A DNA stretch of 64,000 bases from positions 62,001 through 126,000 of the forward strand of contig CAVSUM010000029.1 of assembly GCA_963731105.1 (NCBI GenBank). Reading direction: 5' to 3'. Positions 55,730 through 64,000 of the stretch are shown here, piece after piece. Each line of letters opens with the position of its first letter. The stretch's first letter is position 1. The position numbers and the translations under genes were made by a program. The notes beneath the pieces were generated by a model, which had not been told where the DNA came from, ran no database searches, and was given only the letters and a program-made list of their open reading frames with translations. Source of the DNA: RPQJ01 sp963731105 (GTDB taxonomy: Bacteria; Pseudomonadota; Gammaproteobacteria; Steroidobacterales; Steroidobacteraceae).

Positions 55730-57199
55730 ATGGCTTGCCACGACCTGCGAACGTTCCTCACGCGCCTCGAGGCCAGCGGGCAGCTGCGGCGGGTGGCCGA
55801 GCCGGTCGATCCCGTGCTCGAGAGCACGGCATTCTGCCTGCGCACGCAGCGGGCCGGCGGCCCTGCGCTGCTGTTCGAGCGCGCCGGTCCTTCGTCGCAC
55901 GCACTGCTCGGCAACCTGTTCGGCCACCGCTCGCGCGTCGAGGCGGCGCTCGCCGGGCGTCCGCTGTCGTCGCTGCGCGAGCTCGGCGAACTGCTGGCCG
56001 CCGTCAAGGAACCACGCTGGCCCGGCAGCCTGCGCGAGGCGCTCGCCGCCTGGCCCGAGTTCGCGCAGCTCGCGCACGTCGCGCCGCGCCGTGTCCCTGA
56101 CGCCGCATTCCGCGACGAGGTGCTCACCGGCGGTGACGTGGACGTGACGCGGCTGCCTGTCCAGCGCTGCTGGCCCGAAGACGCCGGACCGCTGATCACG
56201 ATGGCGATGGTGGTCACGCGCGGCACGCGCCGCGAACGCCAGAACATCGGCATCTATCGCCAGCAGGTCCTCGGCCGCAACCGGGTGATCATGCGCTGGC
56301 TGCCGCATCGCGGCGGTGCGCTCGACTACGCCGACTGGCGCGCGGCACATCCCGACCGGCCGTTCCCGGTGCTGGTGGCGATCGGCGCCGACCCCGCGAC
56401 GATGCTCGCGGCCGTCGCCCCGGTGCCGGACACGCTGTCGGAATACGAGTTCGCCGGCCTGCTGCGCGGCGAGCGCACCCGCGTCTGGCGCAGCGATCTG
56501 ACCGGACTCGACGCGCCGGCCGGCGCCGAAATCGTGCTCGAGGGGTTCATCCACCCGGGCGACACGGCGGTCGAGGGCCCGTTCGGCGACCACACCGGCT
56601 ACTACAACGCCCAGGGCGAGTTCCCGGTGTTGACGATCGAGCGCATGTCGCTGCGCAGCGGGGCGATCTACCACGGCAGCTACATGGGCCGCGCGCCTCA
56701 CGACGAGCCCTCGGTGCTGGCGCTGGCGCTCAACGACGTGTTCGTGCCGATCCTGCGCAAGGTGTTCCCGGAGATCGTCGACTTCCACCTGCCGCCCGAG
56801 GCCTGCTCGTACCGCATTGCCGTGGTGAGCATCCGCAAGCAGTACCCGGGACACGCACGACGCGTGATGATGGGCATCTGGTCGTACCTGCGGCAGTTCA
56901 CCTACACCAAGTTCGTGGTGGTCACCGACGACGACATCGACGTGCGGGACTGGTCGCAGGTGATCTGGGCGGTCTCGACGCGAGTGGATCCGGCGCGGGA
57001 CAGCGTGCTCATCGAGAACACGCCGGTCGACTACCTCGACTTCTCGAGCCCGGTGCCGAACCTGGGCTCGAAGCTCGGCCTCGATGCGACCAACAAATGG
57101 CCGGGCGAGACGAACCGACCGTGGAGCAAGCCGATCGTCCTCGACCCGCAGGTCGAGCGGCGGGTGGACGAACTGTGGCAGGCGGTATTCGGGCCGTGA
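55730..57199 (+). CDS. ubiD: UbiD family decarboxylase, probably ubiquinone pathway
   Basis: A prenylated-FMN decarboxylase of 489 residues, the size of 4-hydroxy-3-polyprenylbenzoate decarboxylase. It starts MACHDLRTFLTRLEASGQLR; EGPFGDHTGYYNAQGEFPVL and IYHGSYMGRAPHDEPS are the prFMN/metal region, and GIWSYLRQFTYTKFVVVTDD is conserved in UbiD. The following ubiU, ubiV and ubiT genes argue for the ubiquinone role over a catabolic aromatic-acid decarboxylase, although the catabolic cluster ends just upstream. The flavin prenyltransferase ubiX is not in the window. Confidence 0.88.
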   Translation: MACHDLRTFLTRLEASGQLRRVAEPVDPVLESTAFCLRTQRAGGPALLFERAGPSSHALLGNLFGHRSRVEAALAGRPLSSLRELGELLAAVKEPRWPGSLREALAAWPEFAQLAHVAPRRVPDAAFRDEVLTGGDVDVTRLPVQRCWPEDAGPLITMAMVVTRGTRRERQNIGIYRQQVLGRNRVIMRWLPHRGGALDYADWRAAHPDRPFPVLVAIGADPATMLAAVAPVPDTLSEYEFAGLLRGERTRVWRSDLTGLDAPAGAEIVLEGFIHPGDTAVEGPFGDHTGYYNAQGEFPVLTIERMSLRSGAIYHGSYMGRAPHDEPSVLALALNDVFVPILRKVFPEIVDFHLPPEACSYRIAVVSIRKQYPGHARRVMMGIWSYLRQFTYTKFVVVTDDDIDVRDWSQVIWAVSTRVDPARDSVLIENTPVDYLDFSSPVPNLGSKLGLDATNKWPGETNRPWSKPIVLDPQVERRVDELWQAVFGP

Positions 57200-57200
57200 A

Positions 57201-57214
57201 CTGATCCAGGTCAA
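57201..57214 (+). promoter_or_regulatory. FNR/ANR-like box upstream of ubiU
   Basis: CTGATCCAGGTCAA matches TTGAT-N4-ATCAA at eight of ten positions. It starts directly after the ubiD stop and is 58 bp before the ubiU start. Confidence 0.55.
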
Positions 57215-57272
57215 GGCGGCGCCCGCGCCCGCGGGCCACCATCCAGCGCTGCGTGTCATCCCGGGAGTCGCG

Positions 57273-58272
57273 ATGTACCTCGTCTGCCCCGCCGGCAGCC
57301 CGCCGGCCCTGGTCACCGCGATCGACCACGGCGCGGACGCCGTTTACGTCGGCTTCCGCGACCAGACCAATGCACGCGCGTTTCCGGGGCTCAACTTCAC
57401 CGAGGCCGACCTGCGCGCCGGCGTCGCTTACGCGCATGCCCGCGGCCGCAAGGTCTACGTGGCACTCAACACCTATCCCGGCCCGGCGCACTTCGCCGAC
57501 TGGCAGGCCGCCGTGGACCGCGCGGCGGCGCTCAGCGTCGACGCGATCATCTGCGCGGACATGGGCGTGCTCGACTACGCGGCACGGCACTACCCTGGGC
57601 TGCCCCGCCACCTCTCGGTGCAGGGCTCTGCCACCACGCATGCCGCGCTGCGCTACTACGTTGAGCGCTTCGGGATTGCGCGCGCCGTGCTGCCGCGGGT
57701 GCTGTCGATCCAGCAGGTCGAGCGCCTCTGCGAGCAGGCCGTCGTGCCGATCGAGGTGTTCGCCTTCGGCAGCCTGTGCATCATGGTCGAGGGCCGCTGC
57801 CAGCTGTCGAGCTACGTCACCGGCGCCTCGCCGAACCGCCACGGCGTCTGCTCGCCGGCGAAGTTCGTGCGCTGGGACGAGGAGCCGGGCGGCGTGCGCC
57901 GGGTCAGCCTCAACGACCGGCTCATCGACCGCTTCAAGCCCGACGAGCCCGCGGGCTATCCGACCGTGTGCAAAGGCCGCTACGACGTGGGCGGCGAGGT
58001 GTTCCACGCGCTCGAGGAGCCGACCAGCCTCAACACGCTCGAGCTGCTGCCGCGCCTCGCCGGCCGCGGGCGTGGTCGCACTGAAGATCGAGGGGCGGCA
58101 ACGCGGGCAGGCCTACGTGGCGAGCGTGACACGCACCTGGCGGGCTGCGCTCGACCGGCTCGCGGCCCGGCCCGACGGCTGGTCGGCCGATCCGCAGTGG
58201 CTGCGCGAGCTCGCGCGCCACGCCGAAGGCCACCAGACAACGCTCGGCCCCTACCACCGCTCCTGGCATTGA
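57273..58272 (+). CDS. ubiU: ubiquinone hydroxylation protein UbiU (U32 peptidase family), frameshifted
   Basis: With UbiV it hydroxylates ubiquinone precursors without oxygen, using prephenate as oxygen donor and a 4Fe-4S cluster. It starts MYLVCPAGSPPALVTAIDHG; the cluster cysteines lie in GSLCIMVEGRCQLSSYVTG, RHGVCSPAKF and YPTVCKGRYD. One surplus base near 58068 (GCCGGCCGCGGG) breaks the frame before GVVALKIEGRQRGQAYVASV. Corrected length is about 332, as in E. coli UbiU (331). It is followed by ubiV after 11 bp. Confidence 0.92.
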
Positions 58273-58283
58273 GGCGCCGCCGC

Positions 58284-59170
58284 ATGCGACTGACCCTCGG
58301 CCCCCTGCAGTACTTCTGGCCGCGCGAGCGCGTGCTCGCCTTCTATCGCGAGGCGGCGGGCTGGCCGCTCGACGTGATCTATCTCGGCGAGAACGTCTGC
58401 AGCAAACGTCGCGAACTCGCCACGCGCGACTGGATCGCGCTCGCCCACGAGCTCGCCGACGGCGGGCGCGAGGTCGTGCTCTCCTCGCTCGCGCTGCTCG
58501 AGGCGGAGTCCGAGCTCGCCTCGCTGCGCCGGCTGGTGGAGAACGGCCGGTGTCGCGTCGAGGCGAACGACATGTCCGCTGTGCAGCTGCTGCGCGAGCG
58601 CGGCCTGCGCTTCGTGGGCGGCCCGTCGCTGAACGTCTACAACCACGAGACCCTGCGCCTGCTCATGCGAGGACGGCCTCGAGCGACTGGTGCTCGGCGT
58701 CGAGCATGGTCGCGCACTGGTCGCCGAGTTCCGCGCCAGCGGCCTGCCGTTGCCCGAGCTCGAGATCGCCGTGTGGGGCCGCCTGCCGCTGTCGTACTCG
58801 GCGCGCTGCTTCACCGCGCGCGCGCTCGATCTCGCCAAGGACGACTGCGGGTTCCGCTGCATCGACTACCCGGACGGACTGCCGCTCGCCTCGCGCGACG
58901 GCGAACCGTTCCTCACCATCAACGGCGTCTCGGTGCAGACGTGGGGCCACTGCGACCTCGGGCCCGAGCTCGACGAGTTGCGTGCCGCCGGCATCGCGCT
59001 CGCGCGCATCTATCCGCAGGCGGAGGGTACGGCGGACATCGTCGCGCGCTTCCGCGACGGCACTGGCAACCGGTGTGTCCCCGCCGCGGGTCGGCGCGGA
59101 GAACGGTTACTGGCACGGCGAGGCGGGCATGCGCCTCGTCGAACCGGCTCAATCCACCGTGTCGCGATAG
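58284..59170 (+). CDS. ubiV: ubiquinone hydroxylation protein UbiV (U32 peptidase family), frameshifted twice
   Basis: The partner of UbiU, also a 4Fe-4S protein. It starts MRLTLGPLQYFWPRERVLAF; the cluster cysteines are in GENVCSKRRE and SARCFTARALDLAKDDCGFRC. Two surplus bases, near 58672 (before EDGLERLVLGVEHGR) and near 59072 (before SPPRVGAENGYWHGEAGM), move the frame. Corrected length is about 294, against 292 in E. coli. Its last 22 bp overlap the convergent ubiT. Confidence 0.9.
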
Positions 59171-59737
59171 GCGGCGCGCGCCGCCCGTGCGAAACGGGCG
59201 CCTCGATTCAGCGCGATGCGCAGCCCGAGCGGGATCGACTCCCAGGGCAGCTGGTCGAGCAGGTTGCGCAGGGCGAGGCCGAGTTCCACGTCGCCGGTGA
59301 GCTGCAGCCGCCGATGGAAGAACAGCGTGTCGGCATCCTCCAGGCGGCTCGACAGCAGCAGCAGGTCGGTCGCCGTGCCGCGCACGGTCGCCTCGGCGTC
59401 CGCCGCGGGCTCGAGCACCTCGACGCGACGGTCGCCGATCGACACGACCCAGCGCAGCCCGAGATCCGTCACTTCCACGCCGATGCGGCGGCCGACGAAT
59501 TCGTCGAGCCGGCCCTCCGCGAGCGGCGCGGCCAGCACCTGGGCGATTACCTGCGCCGAACCATGGCGCAGCAGCGGCTCGGGCAGCGAGGCGCAACGGT
59601 GCGGCGAGGCGCTCGGGCGGCGGCAACCAGCGCAGCACGCGACGCGCCAGCCGCGTGCTCGGCTGATCGGAAGCAACGACGTGCGGATCCGGACGCACGG
59701 GCAGCGGCAGGTCATCCGGCATCGGCGTCTCCGTCAT
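59149..59737 (-). CDS. ubiT: ubiquinone accessory protein UbiT (SCP2 domain), frameshifted
   Basis: A lipid-binding SCP2-fold protein required for oxygen-independent ubiquinone synthesis. The C-terminal part is typical: VLAAPLAEGRLDEFVGRRIG, LLLLSSRLEDADTLFFHRRL and LTGDVELGLALRNLLDQLPW. The N-terminal part (MTETPMPDDLPLPVRPDPHV to RLAAPLR) is in another frame; one surplus base near 59600 joins them. Corrected length is about 195, a little above E. coli UbiT (174). It lies opposite ubiV instead of divergent from it, which is unusual compared with enterobacteria. Confidence 0.85.
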
Positions 59738-59880
59738 GCGTCGGCCCCGGGATCTGCACCGCGCTCGAGCAACCGGCGCAAGAGTACACGAGCGGTAACT
59801 CCGGCGCCCTGCGCGAGGCCCGGCGAGTCGAGGTCGGGGATCCCATCCGGGTATTGCAGCGTGTGCCGGGCGGCCGCGCG

Positions 59881-59894
59881 TTGATTCAGGTCAA
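59881..59894. promoter_or_regulatory. FNR/ANR-like box between ubiT and a small membrane protein gene
   Basis: TTGATTCAGGTCAA matches TTGAT-N4-ATCAA at nine of ten positions, the best of the four boxes. It lies 144 bp from the ubiT start on one side and 74 bp from the 65-aa gene on the other. The 230-bp gap around it holds no other feature I can support. Confidence 0.65.
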
Positions 59895-59967
59895 GCCAGC
59901 GGCTGCCGACAGGTCCGCCGGGACGCAGTTCGACTACACTGCGGAGCCGCAGGCAGCGAAGGCAGGT

Positions 59968-60165
59968 TTGGACTTGGTCAATCTCACCCAGCTGTTGGTT
60001 GCGCTCCCGGTCGGGCTCGTGCTGCTCTGGGCGGCGTGGTGGCTGCACCGGAAGATGTTCCGGCGCCCCGGCGAGCGCTGGTCGGTGCTCGACGCCGTGG
60101 TGCTCGTGCTGATGGCAGGGATGGGACTCCTGATCGCACTCTCCTTGTGGACGGCCCTCGGTTGA
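59968..60165 (+). CDS. small two-helix membrane protein, 65 aa
   Basis: The protein is not recognised. From TTG 59968 it reads MDLVNLTQLLVALPVGLVLL, with hydrophobic segments at about 7-24 and 43-62 separated by a basic loop (HRKMFRRPGER). It is probably inner-membrane. GAAGGCAGG lies just before the TTG, a tolerable ribosome-binding site. The FNR-like box upstream suggests expression without oxygen, next to the ubiquinone and haem-copper-like genes. No homologue can be named from memory. Confidence 0.55.
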   Translation: MDLVNLTQLLVALPVGLVLLWAAWWLHRKMFRRPGERWSVLDAVVLVLMAGMGLLIALSLWTALG

Positions 60166-60205
60166 TGCCCCTTCACCACGCACCGGCCGCGGCAAGCGCG
60201 ACAAT

Positions 60206-60364
60206 GTGACTGCCCGGGTCCCGACGCTGTTCAGCTCCTACGGCTTCGACCCTAGCTACCACGTGGCCCGCTATCACTTCGTGCTGCGCAGCCCGCATTC
60301 GAGGGCCCCGCGGCATCTGGCGCGTCACCGGGAGATCGGCTGGGCCACTCGACCCTGCTCGTGA
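60206..60364 (+). CDS. possible small protein, 52 aa
   Basis: A GTG-started ORF beginning MTARVPTLFSSYGFDPSYHV, in the 204-bp gap between the 65-aa gene and the convergent thioredoxin-fold gene. The composition (several Tyr, His and Phe) is not typical of a random GC-rich frame. There is no clear ribosome-binding site and no known family, so it may be spurious or the remnant of a longer gene. Confidence 0.25.
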   Translation: MTARVPTLFSSYGFDPSYHVARYHFVLRSPHSRAPRHLARHREIGWATRPCS

Positions 60365-60369
60365 GCGGC

Positions 60370-61038
60370 TCAGCGGCCCGCGTGCGCCAGCACCGGCGCC
60401 AGCCGCGACGCAAAGACGACCAGCCCGCCCCAGCCGAGCAGCCCGCCGAGCAGGGCCAGCGACGTCGCGCCCAGCGCGAAGCCGACCGCGAGCAGCACGA
60501 TGCCTGCATGCGCCAGGCCCTGCTGTGACCAGGCGAGCCAGCCACCGCGGATCGGCGCGCCGACGAAGCGCGGCAGCATGTGCTCGGCGAAGGCGAACAC
60601 GCTGAAGCCGATGAAGCCGAGGCCAAACAGGTGCACTGCGACCGGGCGCCAGGGGGCGTCGCCGGCGATCCCGCCACCGAAGGCGAGTCCCGCGCCCGCC
60701 AGCACCAGGTAGGCCGCCGCCGCGGCGATGGCCCAGCGACCGGTGACGCCGAGGGTGATGCCGACGTAACTGGCACCTCCGGCCGCCTTATCCGGCGCCG
60801 CGGCCACGAACTCGAGTGCCTGCGCCAGGGTCGGTACACCGACGTGCTTCAGCGCGCCATCGACCACTCCCGCGGGCACGGTCTTGACTGCGAGCCGGGC
60901 GACGACGGCGCGTCCCTCCGGCTGGCCGACGTCGAGCACCTCGAAGGCGAAGTCCTTGCGCTCGGCCGCCAGTCGCCAGACCTCCTCGGCGCCGCGACAG
61001 GGCGCGCACCACTCCGAGACCAGCAACTGGACCTTCAT
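60370..61038 (-). CDS. thioredoxin-fold/membrane fusion protein
   Basis: A 222-residue protein with two parts. Residues 1-80 form a small thioredoxin-like domain with VSEWCAPCRGAEEVWRLAAE and the cis-Pro segment VKTVPAGVVDG. Residues about 95-220 hold four hydrophobic segments with HLFGLGFIGFSVFAFAEHML and PRFVG, resembling the small haem-copper-like protein encoded at 61494. This fusion is not a named family that I recognise. A role in metal, haem or NO-related redox chemistry at the inner membrane is inference. It overlaps the lipoyl-protein gene by ATGA. Confidence 0.65.
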   Translation of the reverse strand: MKVQLLVSEWCAPCRGAEEVWRLAAERKDFAFEVLDVGQPEGRAVVARLAVKTVPAGVVDGALKHVGVPTLAQALEFVAAAPDKAAGGASYVGITLGVTGRWAIAAAAAYLVLAGAGLAFGGGIAGDAPWRPVAVHLFGLGFIGFSVFAFAEHMLPRFVGAPIRGGWLAWSQQGLAHAGIVLLAVGFALGATSLALLGGLLGWGGLVVFASRLAPVLAHAGR

Positions 61039-61487
61039 GGCTCTTGCGTGCAACGCATGCACTGCAGGTCGTATTTGTCGATCCACGCCCGCAACGCCTC
61101 GATCGCCGCCGGGCCGTGCGTCAGCCGGGCATAGGCCGCCTGCAGGTCGTCCGGCCGAAGGGTCATCAGCCACGCGTCGCCGTAGGGCGCGACGTTCACG
61201 AGTCCGGGGTCGGCCTCGACCTTCGGATTGACCCGTTCGATCGTGCCATCGAAAGGTGCCGGGATACCGCCGACCCACTTGCCCGATTCGAGCGTGCCGA
61301 GGTGGCGACCGGCGCGACGCTGCGTGCCCGGCTTGCGGAAGGTCGCGGCGACGACCCGTCCTGCCATGGTCTGCGCCGGGTCGGTCAGCCCGATCGTGAA
61401 CGTGCCGTCCACGTTGGGGCGCGCCCACAGGTAGTCGAGGTCGTACCAGAGATCCTCGGGCAGCTCGCAGCCACGATATTCAGTCAT
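61035..61487 (-). CDS. GcvH-like lipoyl-domain protein
   Basis: A 150-residue protein similar to glycine-cleavage H protein. It starts MTEYRGCELPEDLWYDLDYL; the lipoyl hairpin is GTLESGKWVGGIPAPFDGTI, whose Lys would carry lipoate, and VNPKVEADPGLVNVAPYGDA is the conserved second half. The C-terminus ends in a Cys pair (LQCMRCTQEP), not usual for GcvH. No gcvT or gcvP is nearby, so glycine cleavage is unlikely here. Stand-alone lipoyl proteins serve sulfur oxidation (LbpA) and other redox roles. It is coupled to the thioredoxin-fold gene. Confidence 0.8.
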   Translation of the reverse strand: MTEYRGCELPEDLWYDLDYLWARPNVDGTFTIGLTDPAQTMAGRVVAATFRKPGTQRRAGRHLGTLESGKWVGGIPAPFDGTIERVNPKVEADPGLVNVAPYGDAWLMTLRPDDLQAAYARLTHGPAAIEALRAWIDKYDLQCMRCTQEP

Positions 61488-61493
61488 GGCGCG

Positions 61494-61886
61494 TCACCTG
61501 CGCGCCCACGGGCGCACGGTGCCGATCACGTTGACTGCGAAGGCGACGAAGCCCAGCCACAACAACAGGCCACCAGTGGTCGCGACGACCGGCACGCCGC
61601 CGAGCCAGCCGGCCAGCAGCGCGAGGAGCCCGAGATTCGCCAGCGCGAAGTGGGCATCGGCGAGTCGCTCGGAATAGAGGGCGCGGCCCGTGAAGCGGGG
61701 CAGCACGTGCAGGCCGATGCCGAAGATCATCATGCCGACGAAGCCGACCAGCATCAGGTGCGCGTGGGCGCGCAGGGCCAGGCCCGGGATGAGGTCCGGG
61801 CTCGCGAGCCAGGTCAGCCCCAGCAGCCCACCGAGCAGGGCATACAGCAGCGACGCGGCCACGAACCATCGGTTGCGGGGAAGCAC
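61494..61886 (-). CDS. small haem-copper-oxidase-like membrane protein
   Basis: A 130-residue inner-membrane protein with four hydrophobic segments. The element LRAHAHLMLVGFVGMMIFGIG followed by HVLPRFTGRALYS resembles one helical hairpin of NnrS or cbb3/NorB-type subunits, with His residues placed to bind haem. Family members of this size are known near nitrogen-oxide genes, but no function is established. It is the first gene of the three-gene minus-strand operon, 6 bp before the GcvH-like gene, with an FNR-like box about 33 bp upstream. Confidence 0.7.
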   Translation of the reverse strand: MLPRNRWFVAASLLYALLGGLLGLTWLASPDLIPGLALRAHAHLMLVGFVGMMIFGIGLHVLPRFTGRALYSERLADAHFALANLGLLALLAGWLGGVPVVATTGGLLLWLGFVAFAVNVIGTVRPWARR

Positions 61887-61919
61887 GGCCCGATGATAGC
61901 CGGCCGGCGGCGGCCCGCG

Positions 61920-61933
61920 TTGACCCAGGTCAA
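61920..61933 (-). promoter_or_regulatory. FNR/ANR-like box upstream of the lipoyl/haem-copper-like operon
   Basis: TTGACCCAGGTCAA, a TTGAC-N4-GTCAA palindrome, lies 33 bp upstream of the first gene of the minus-strand operon and 17 bp after the plsB stop. It matches eight of ten FNR consensus bases. The distance would give a very short leader if the usual -41.5 geometry holds. Confidence 0.55.
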
Positions 61934-61950
61934 TCCGGACCGGCCGAGGC

Positions 61951-64000
61951 TCAACGGTGCACGACCTGCAGGATCGAATTGCGCACCTGCTCGTTGAGCA
62001 CGACCTGCGCGTCGGACACGATCGCCTCGAGCATCCCGACGTCGAACTCGATCCTGTCCTCGTCGCTGACCGACAGCACCTGCCGCTCCCGCAGCAGGCC
62101 GAGGAAGTTCTGGAACAGCGACTTGTCGAAGAACTCGGGCGAATTGATCTCGTACAGCAGCGCCATGCGCTGCGCCATCAGCTGGCACTGGCGCTCCAGC
62201 GCTTCCTGCGTCAACCGGCCCGGCCCGGCCTTGAGCAGCAGCGCGAGCGCGAGGTAGTAGCGCTCGAGGATCGGCATGGTCGCCTGGGCGAGCACCGAGA
62301 GCTGCACCGCCTCCGGCGACTGCGCCGGCGGGCGCCGCCACTCGCTGCGATCGTCGCTCGCCGTGAGCAGGCCGTGGTTGAGCAGGTCCTCCAGCAGCTC
62401 GTCCACGACCCGGTGCAGCTCGCCTTCGGGCCAGCGCAGGAAATACTCGTCGGCGACGTACGGGTAGACGCGGCGCGCGAGGCGGCGCAGGTCTTCGCGC
62501 GGCACGACCGCATTGCCCAGGAACGGGCAGGCGAGCAGCGACGGCATCAGCAGCAGGTGCAGCACGTTGTTGCGGAAATAGCTGGTGAGGATCGACTGGT
62601 CGACGGGCATCTGCAGCACGTCGCCGAGCTCGTGCGGCTGGCGGCGCAGGATGCCGAGCGACTCGGCGTAGCGGATCATGGCCGCGCCGTCGGCGTTCGT
62701 GACGTGGACCTGCGGCGAATACGGCACCTTGCGCAGCAGCGACGCATACAGCTCGAGCTGCCGCGACAGGTCGGCCTCGCCCATGCTCTGGCGCGGCGTG
62801 GCGAGCAGCACCAGGCCGACCAGGTTGACCGGCGAGACGCAGGCGGCGGCATTGATGCGGGTCATGATGCCGGTGGACAGCTCACGCACCAGCGGGTTGA
62901 GCCACGCGGGGCGGTCCTCCGAGCCCGACGGCTCGCGCGACCAGCCCGGAGCGTGCTTCTGGATCAGCGGATCGAGTGGCAGCGGCTGGCCGAAGCTCAC
63001 GTACACCTTGCCGAAGCGGCTGCGCAGTGCCGGGATCGCCTTGAGCAGGCTCAGCACGCTCTCCTTTTCCTTCGGCCGGCCGGACAGCTCGCCGATGTAG
63101 GTGCGCCCCTCGACCAGACCGCTCGTAGCCGAAGTAGATCGGCACGAACACCAGCGGCCGCGTCGGCTCGCGCAGGTAGCTGCGCACGGTCATCGACAAC
63201 ATGCCGGCCTTGGGCTGCAGCAGTCGCCCCGTGCGGCTGCGCCCGCCCTCGATGAAGTACTCGATCGAGTGGCCGCGGGCCATCATCTGGCCGAGGTACT
63301 TCATGAACACGGCCGAGTACAGCGGATTGCCGGAGAAGCTGCGGCGCAGGAAGAACGCGCCGCCGCGGCGCAGGAACGAGCCGACCACCGGCAGGTTGAG
63401 GTTGATGCCGGCGGCAATGTGCGGCACCGCGTAGCCCTTGTGGTAGACCACGTAGGACATCAGCAGGTAGTCCATGTGGCTGCGGTGGCACGGCACGTAG
63501 ATGACTTCGCTGCCTTCCGCCACCGACTCGAGGCTCGAGAAGTTGGCGAGCTCGACGCCGTCGTAGAGCCGGTTCCACAGCCGGGTCAGCACGCCGTACA
63601 TCAGCGTCACGAACCAGTGCGAGTAGTTCGCCGCGACCTCGTACGCGTAGCCTCGCGCCACCTTGAGCGCGTCGCGCCGGCTGATGCCCTTGGCCTGCAT
63701 CTCGCCGCGCACGGCCTCGCGTACCACCTGGGTCTTGAGCACCTGCGTGACGATGGTGCGCCGGTGGGACAGGTCGGGGCCGATGGTGGCGACGCGCTGG
63801 TTGCGGAACTGCATGCGCAGCTGGCGCGACAGGCGGCGCGGGCCGACGGGCAGGCCGCGGGTCTCGCCGAGCGCGGGCTGCAGCGGCAGGGTCTCCCCGA
63901 ACAGCAGCATCAGGTTGCGGCCGTTCACCAGCAGCGACAGCACCTTGCGGAAGCGGCCGCCGATGTCCCAGCCCTCCGCCACCAGCAGCCGGAACCAGGA
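61951..64000 (-). CDS. plsB: glycerol-3-phosphate 1-O-acyltransferase PlsB, 5' part outside, frameshifted
   Basis: A membrane-bound acyltransferase that starts phospholipid synthesis by acylating glycerol-3-phosphate. The acyltransferase blocks are present: I (PCHRSHMDYLLMSYV), II (RRGGAFFLRRSFSGNPLYS), III (FIEGGRSRTGRLLQPKAGML) and IV (LVFVPIYFGYE). After FGYER one surplus base near 63125 shifts the frame; the true sequence continues LVEGRTYIGELSGRPKEKES and ends NEQVRNSILQVVHR. About 680 residues are in the window; E. coli PlsB has 807, so roughly the first 130 residues lie beyond base 64000. Confidence 0.95.

Noticed and set aside
55730..57199. UbiD as catabolic decarboxylase of the preceding acyl-CoA cluster
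   Set aside because: Length, start and the adjoining ubiU, ubiV and ubiT genes favour the ubiquinone role; the shared operator-like motif faces the SDR gene at least as well.
61035..61487. Glycine cleavage system locus
   Set aside because: Only an H-like protein is present, without gcvT or gcvP, and it is coupled to a thioredoxin/membrane fusion gene.

Overview
The window is high-GC DNA that looks chromosomal and gammaproteobacterial. Fis is encoded next to dusB, the order aroQ-accB-accC-prmA-(DUF3426)-dusB-fis-purH-purD is the gammaproteobacterial one, trxA-rho sits opposite rhlB, and glnE and plsB are present. GC content, gene style and the acyl-CoA/steroid-type catabolic block suggest a deep-branching lineage such as Steroidobacteraceae or Nevskiales; that placement is inference. 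I see no rRNA, tRNA, CRISPR array, integrase or transposase gene. Short palindromic repeats are plentiful.

Layout. 0-10.8 kb: end of an LPS heptosyltransferase gene, a CHCC zinc-ribbon gene, DUF6165, glnE, a TCR/Tet-like MFS transporter, apt, an AmpG-like permease, a nitroreductase, a YgbA-like gene, rarD and small ORFs. 10.9-18 kb: an extracytoplasmic oxidation block with a cytochrome/PQQ-propeller dehydrogenase, a GST, a haem-bearing Vgb-like propeller, a PhlG-like hydrolase and a second PQQ dehydrogenase. 18-20.3 kb: groESL behind a CIRCE-like operator. 20.5-23.5 kb: dsbD with a duplicated alpha domain, and a TlpA-like thioredoxin. 23.5-33 kb: aroQ, accBC, a 590-bp gap packed with perfect inverted repeats, prmA, DUF3426, dusB, fis, purH, purD. 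33-41.5 kb: an EamA transporter, rho, trxA, rhlB, a HAD nucleotidase, cysQ, small proteins, an MscS channel, arfB.

41.6-55.6 kb is an acyl-CoA catabolic cluster. A CrtI-like flavoprotein, an Ltp2-like thiolase homologue, a DUF35 protein and a MaoC hydratase are joined by 4-base overlaps. They are followed by an acyl-CoA ligase, an acyl-CoA dehydrogenase, an APH-type kinase, an NPD-type flavoenzyme, two membrane proteins, an ACAD10/11-type dehydrogenase, a tandem-HxlR regulator and an SDR. The same 17-bp motif (ACT-N6-ACGCAAGT) occurs four times, at the three promoter regions of this cluster, so one regulator, probably the tandem-HxlR protein, may control it.

55.7-64 kb looks like an anoxia block. 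ubiD, ubiU, ubiV and ubiT make the oxygen-independent ubiquinone branch. A three-gene membrane operon follows (haem-copper-like small membrane protein, GcvH-like lipoyl protein, thioredoxin-fold/membrane fusion), then plsB, cut by the window edge. Four FNR/ANR-like boxes of the form TTGAY-N4-GTCAA lie in this block.

Data quality. About 22 frameshifts interrupt otherwise intact genes, including groEL, dsbD, dusB, purD and plsB. Nearly all are net +1 insertions and none falls between about 32 and 55 kb. I treat them as probable sequence errors and annotate each gene across its break.
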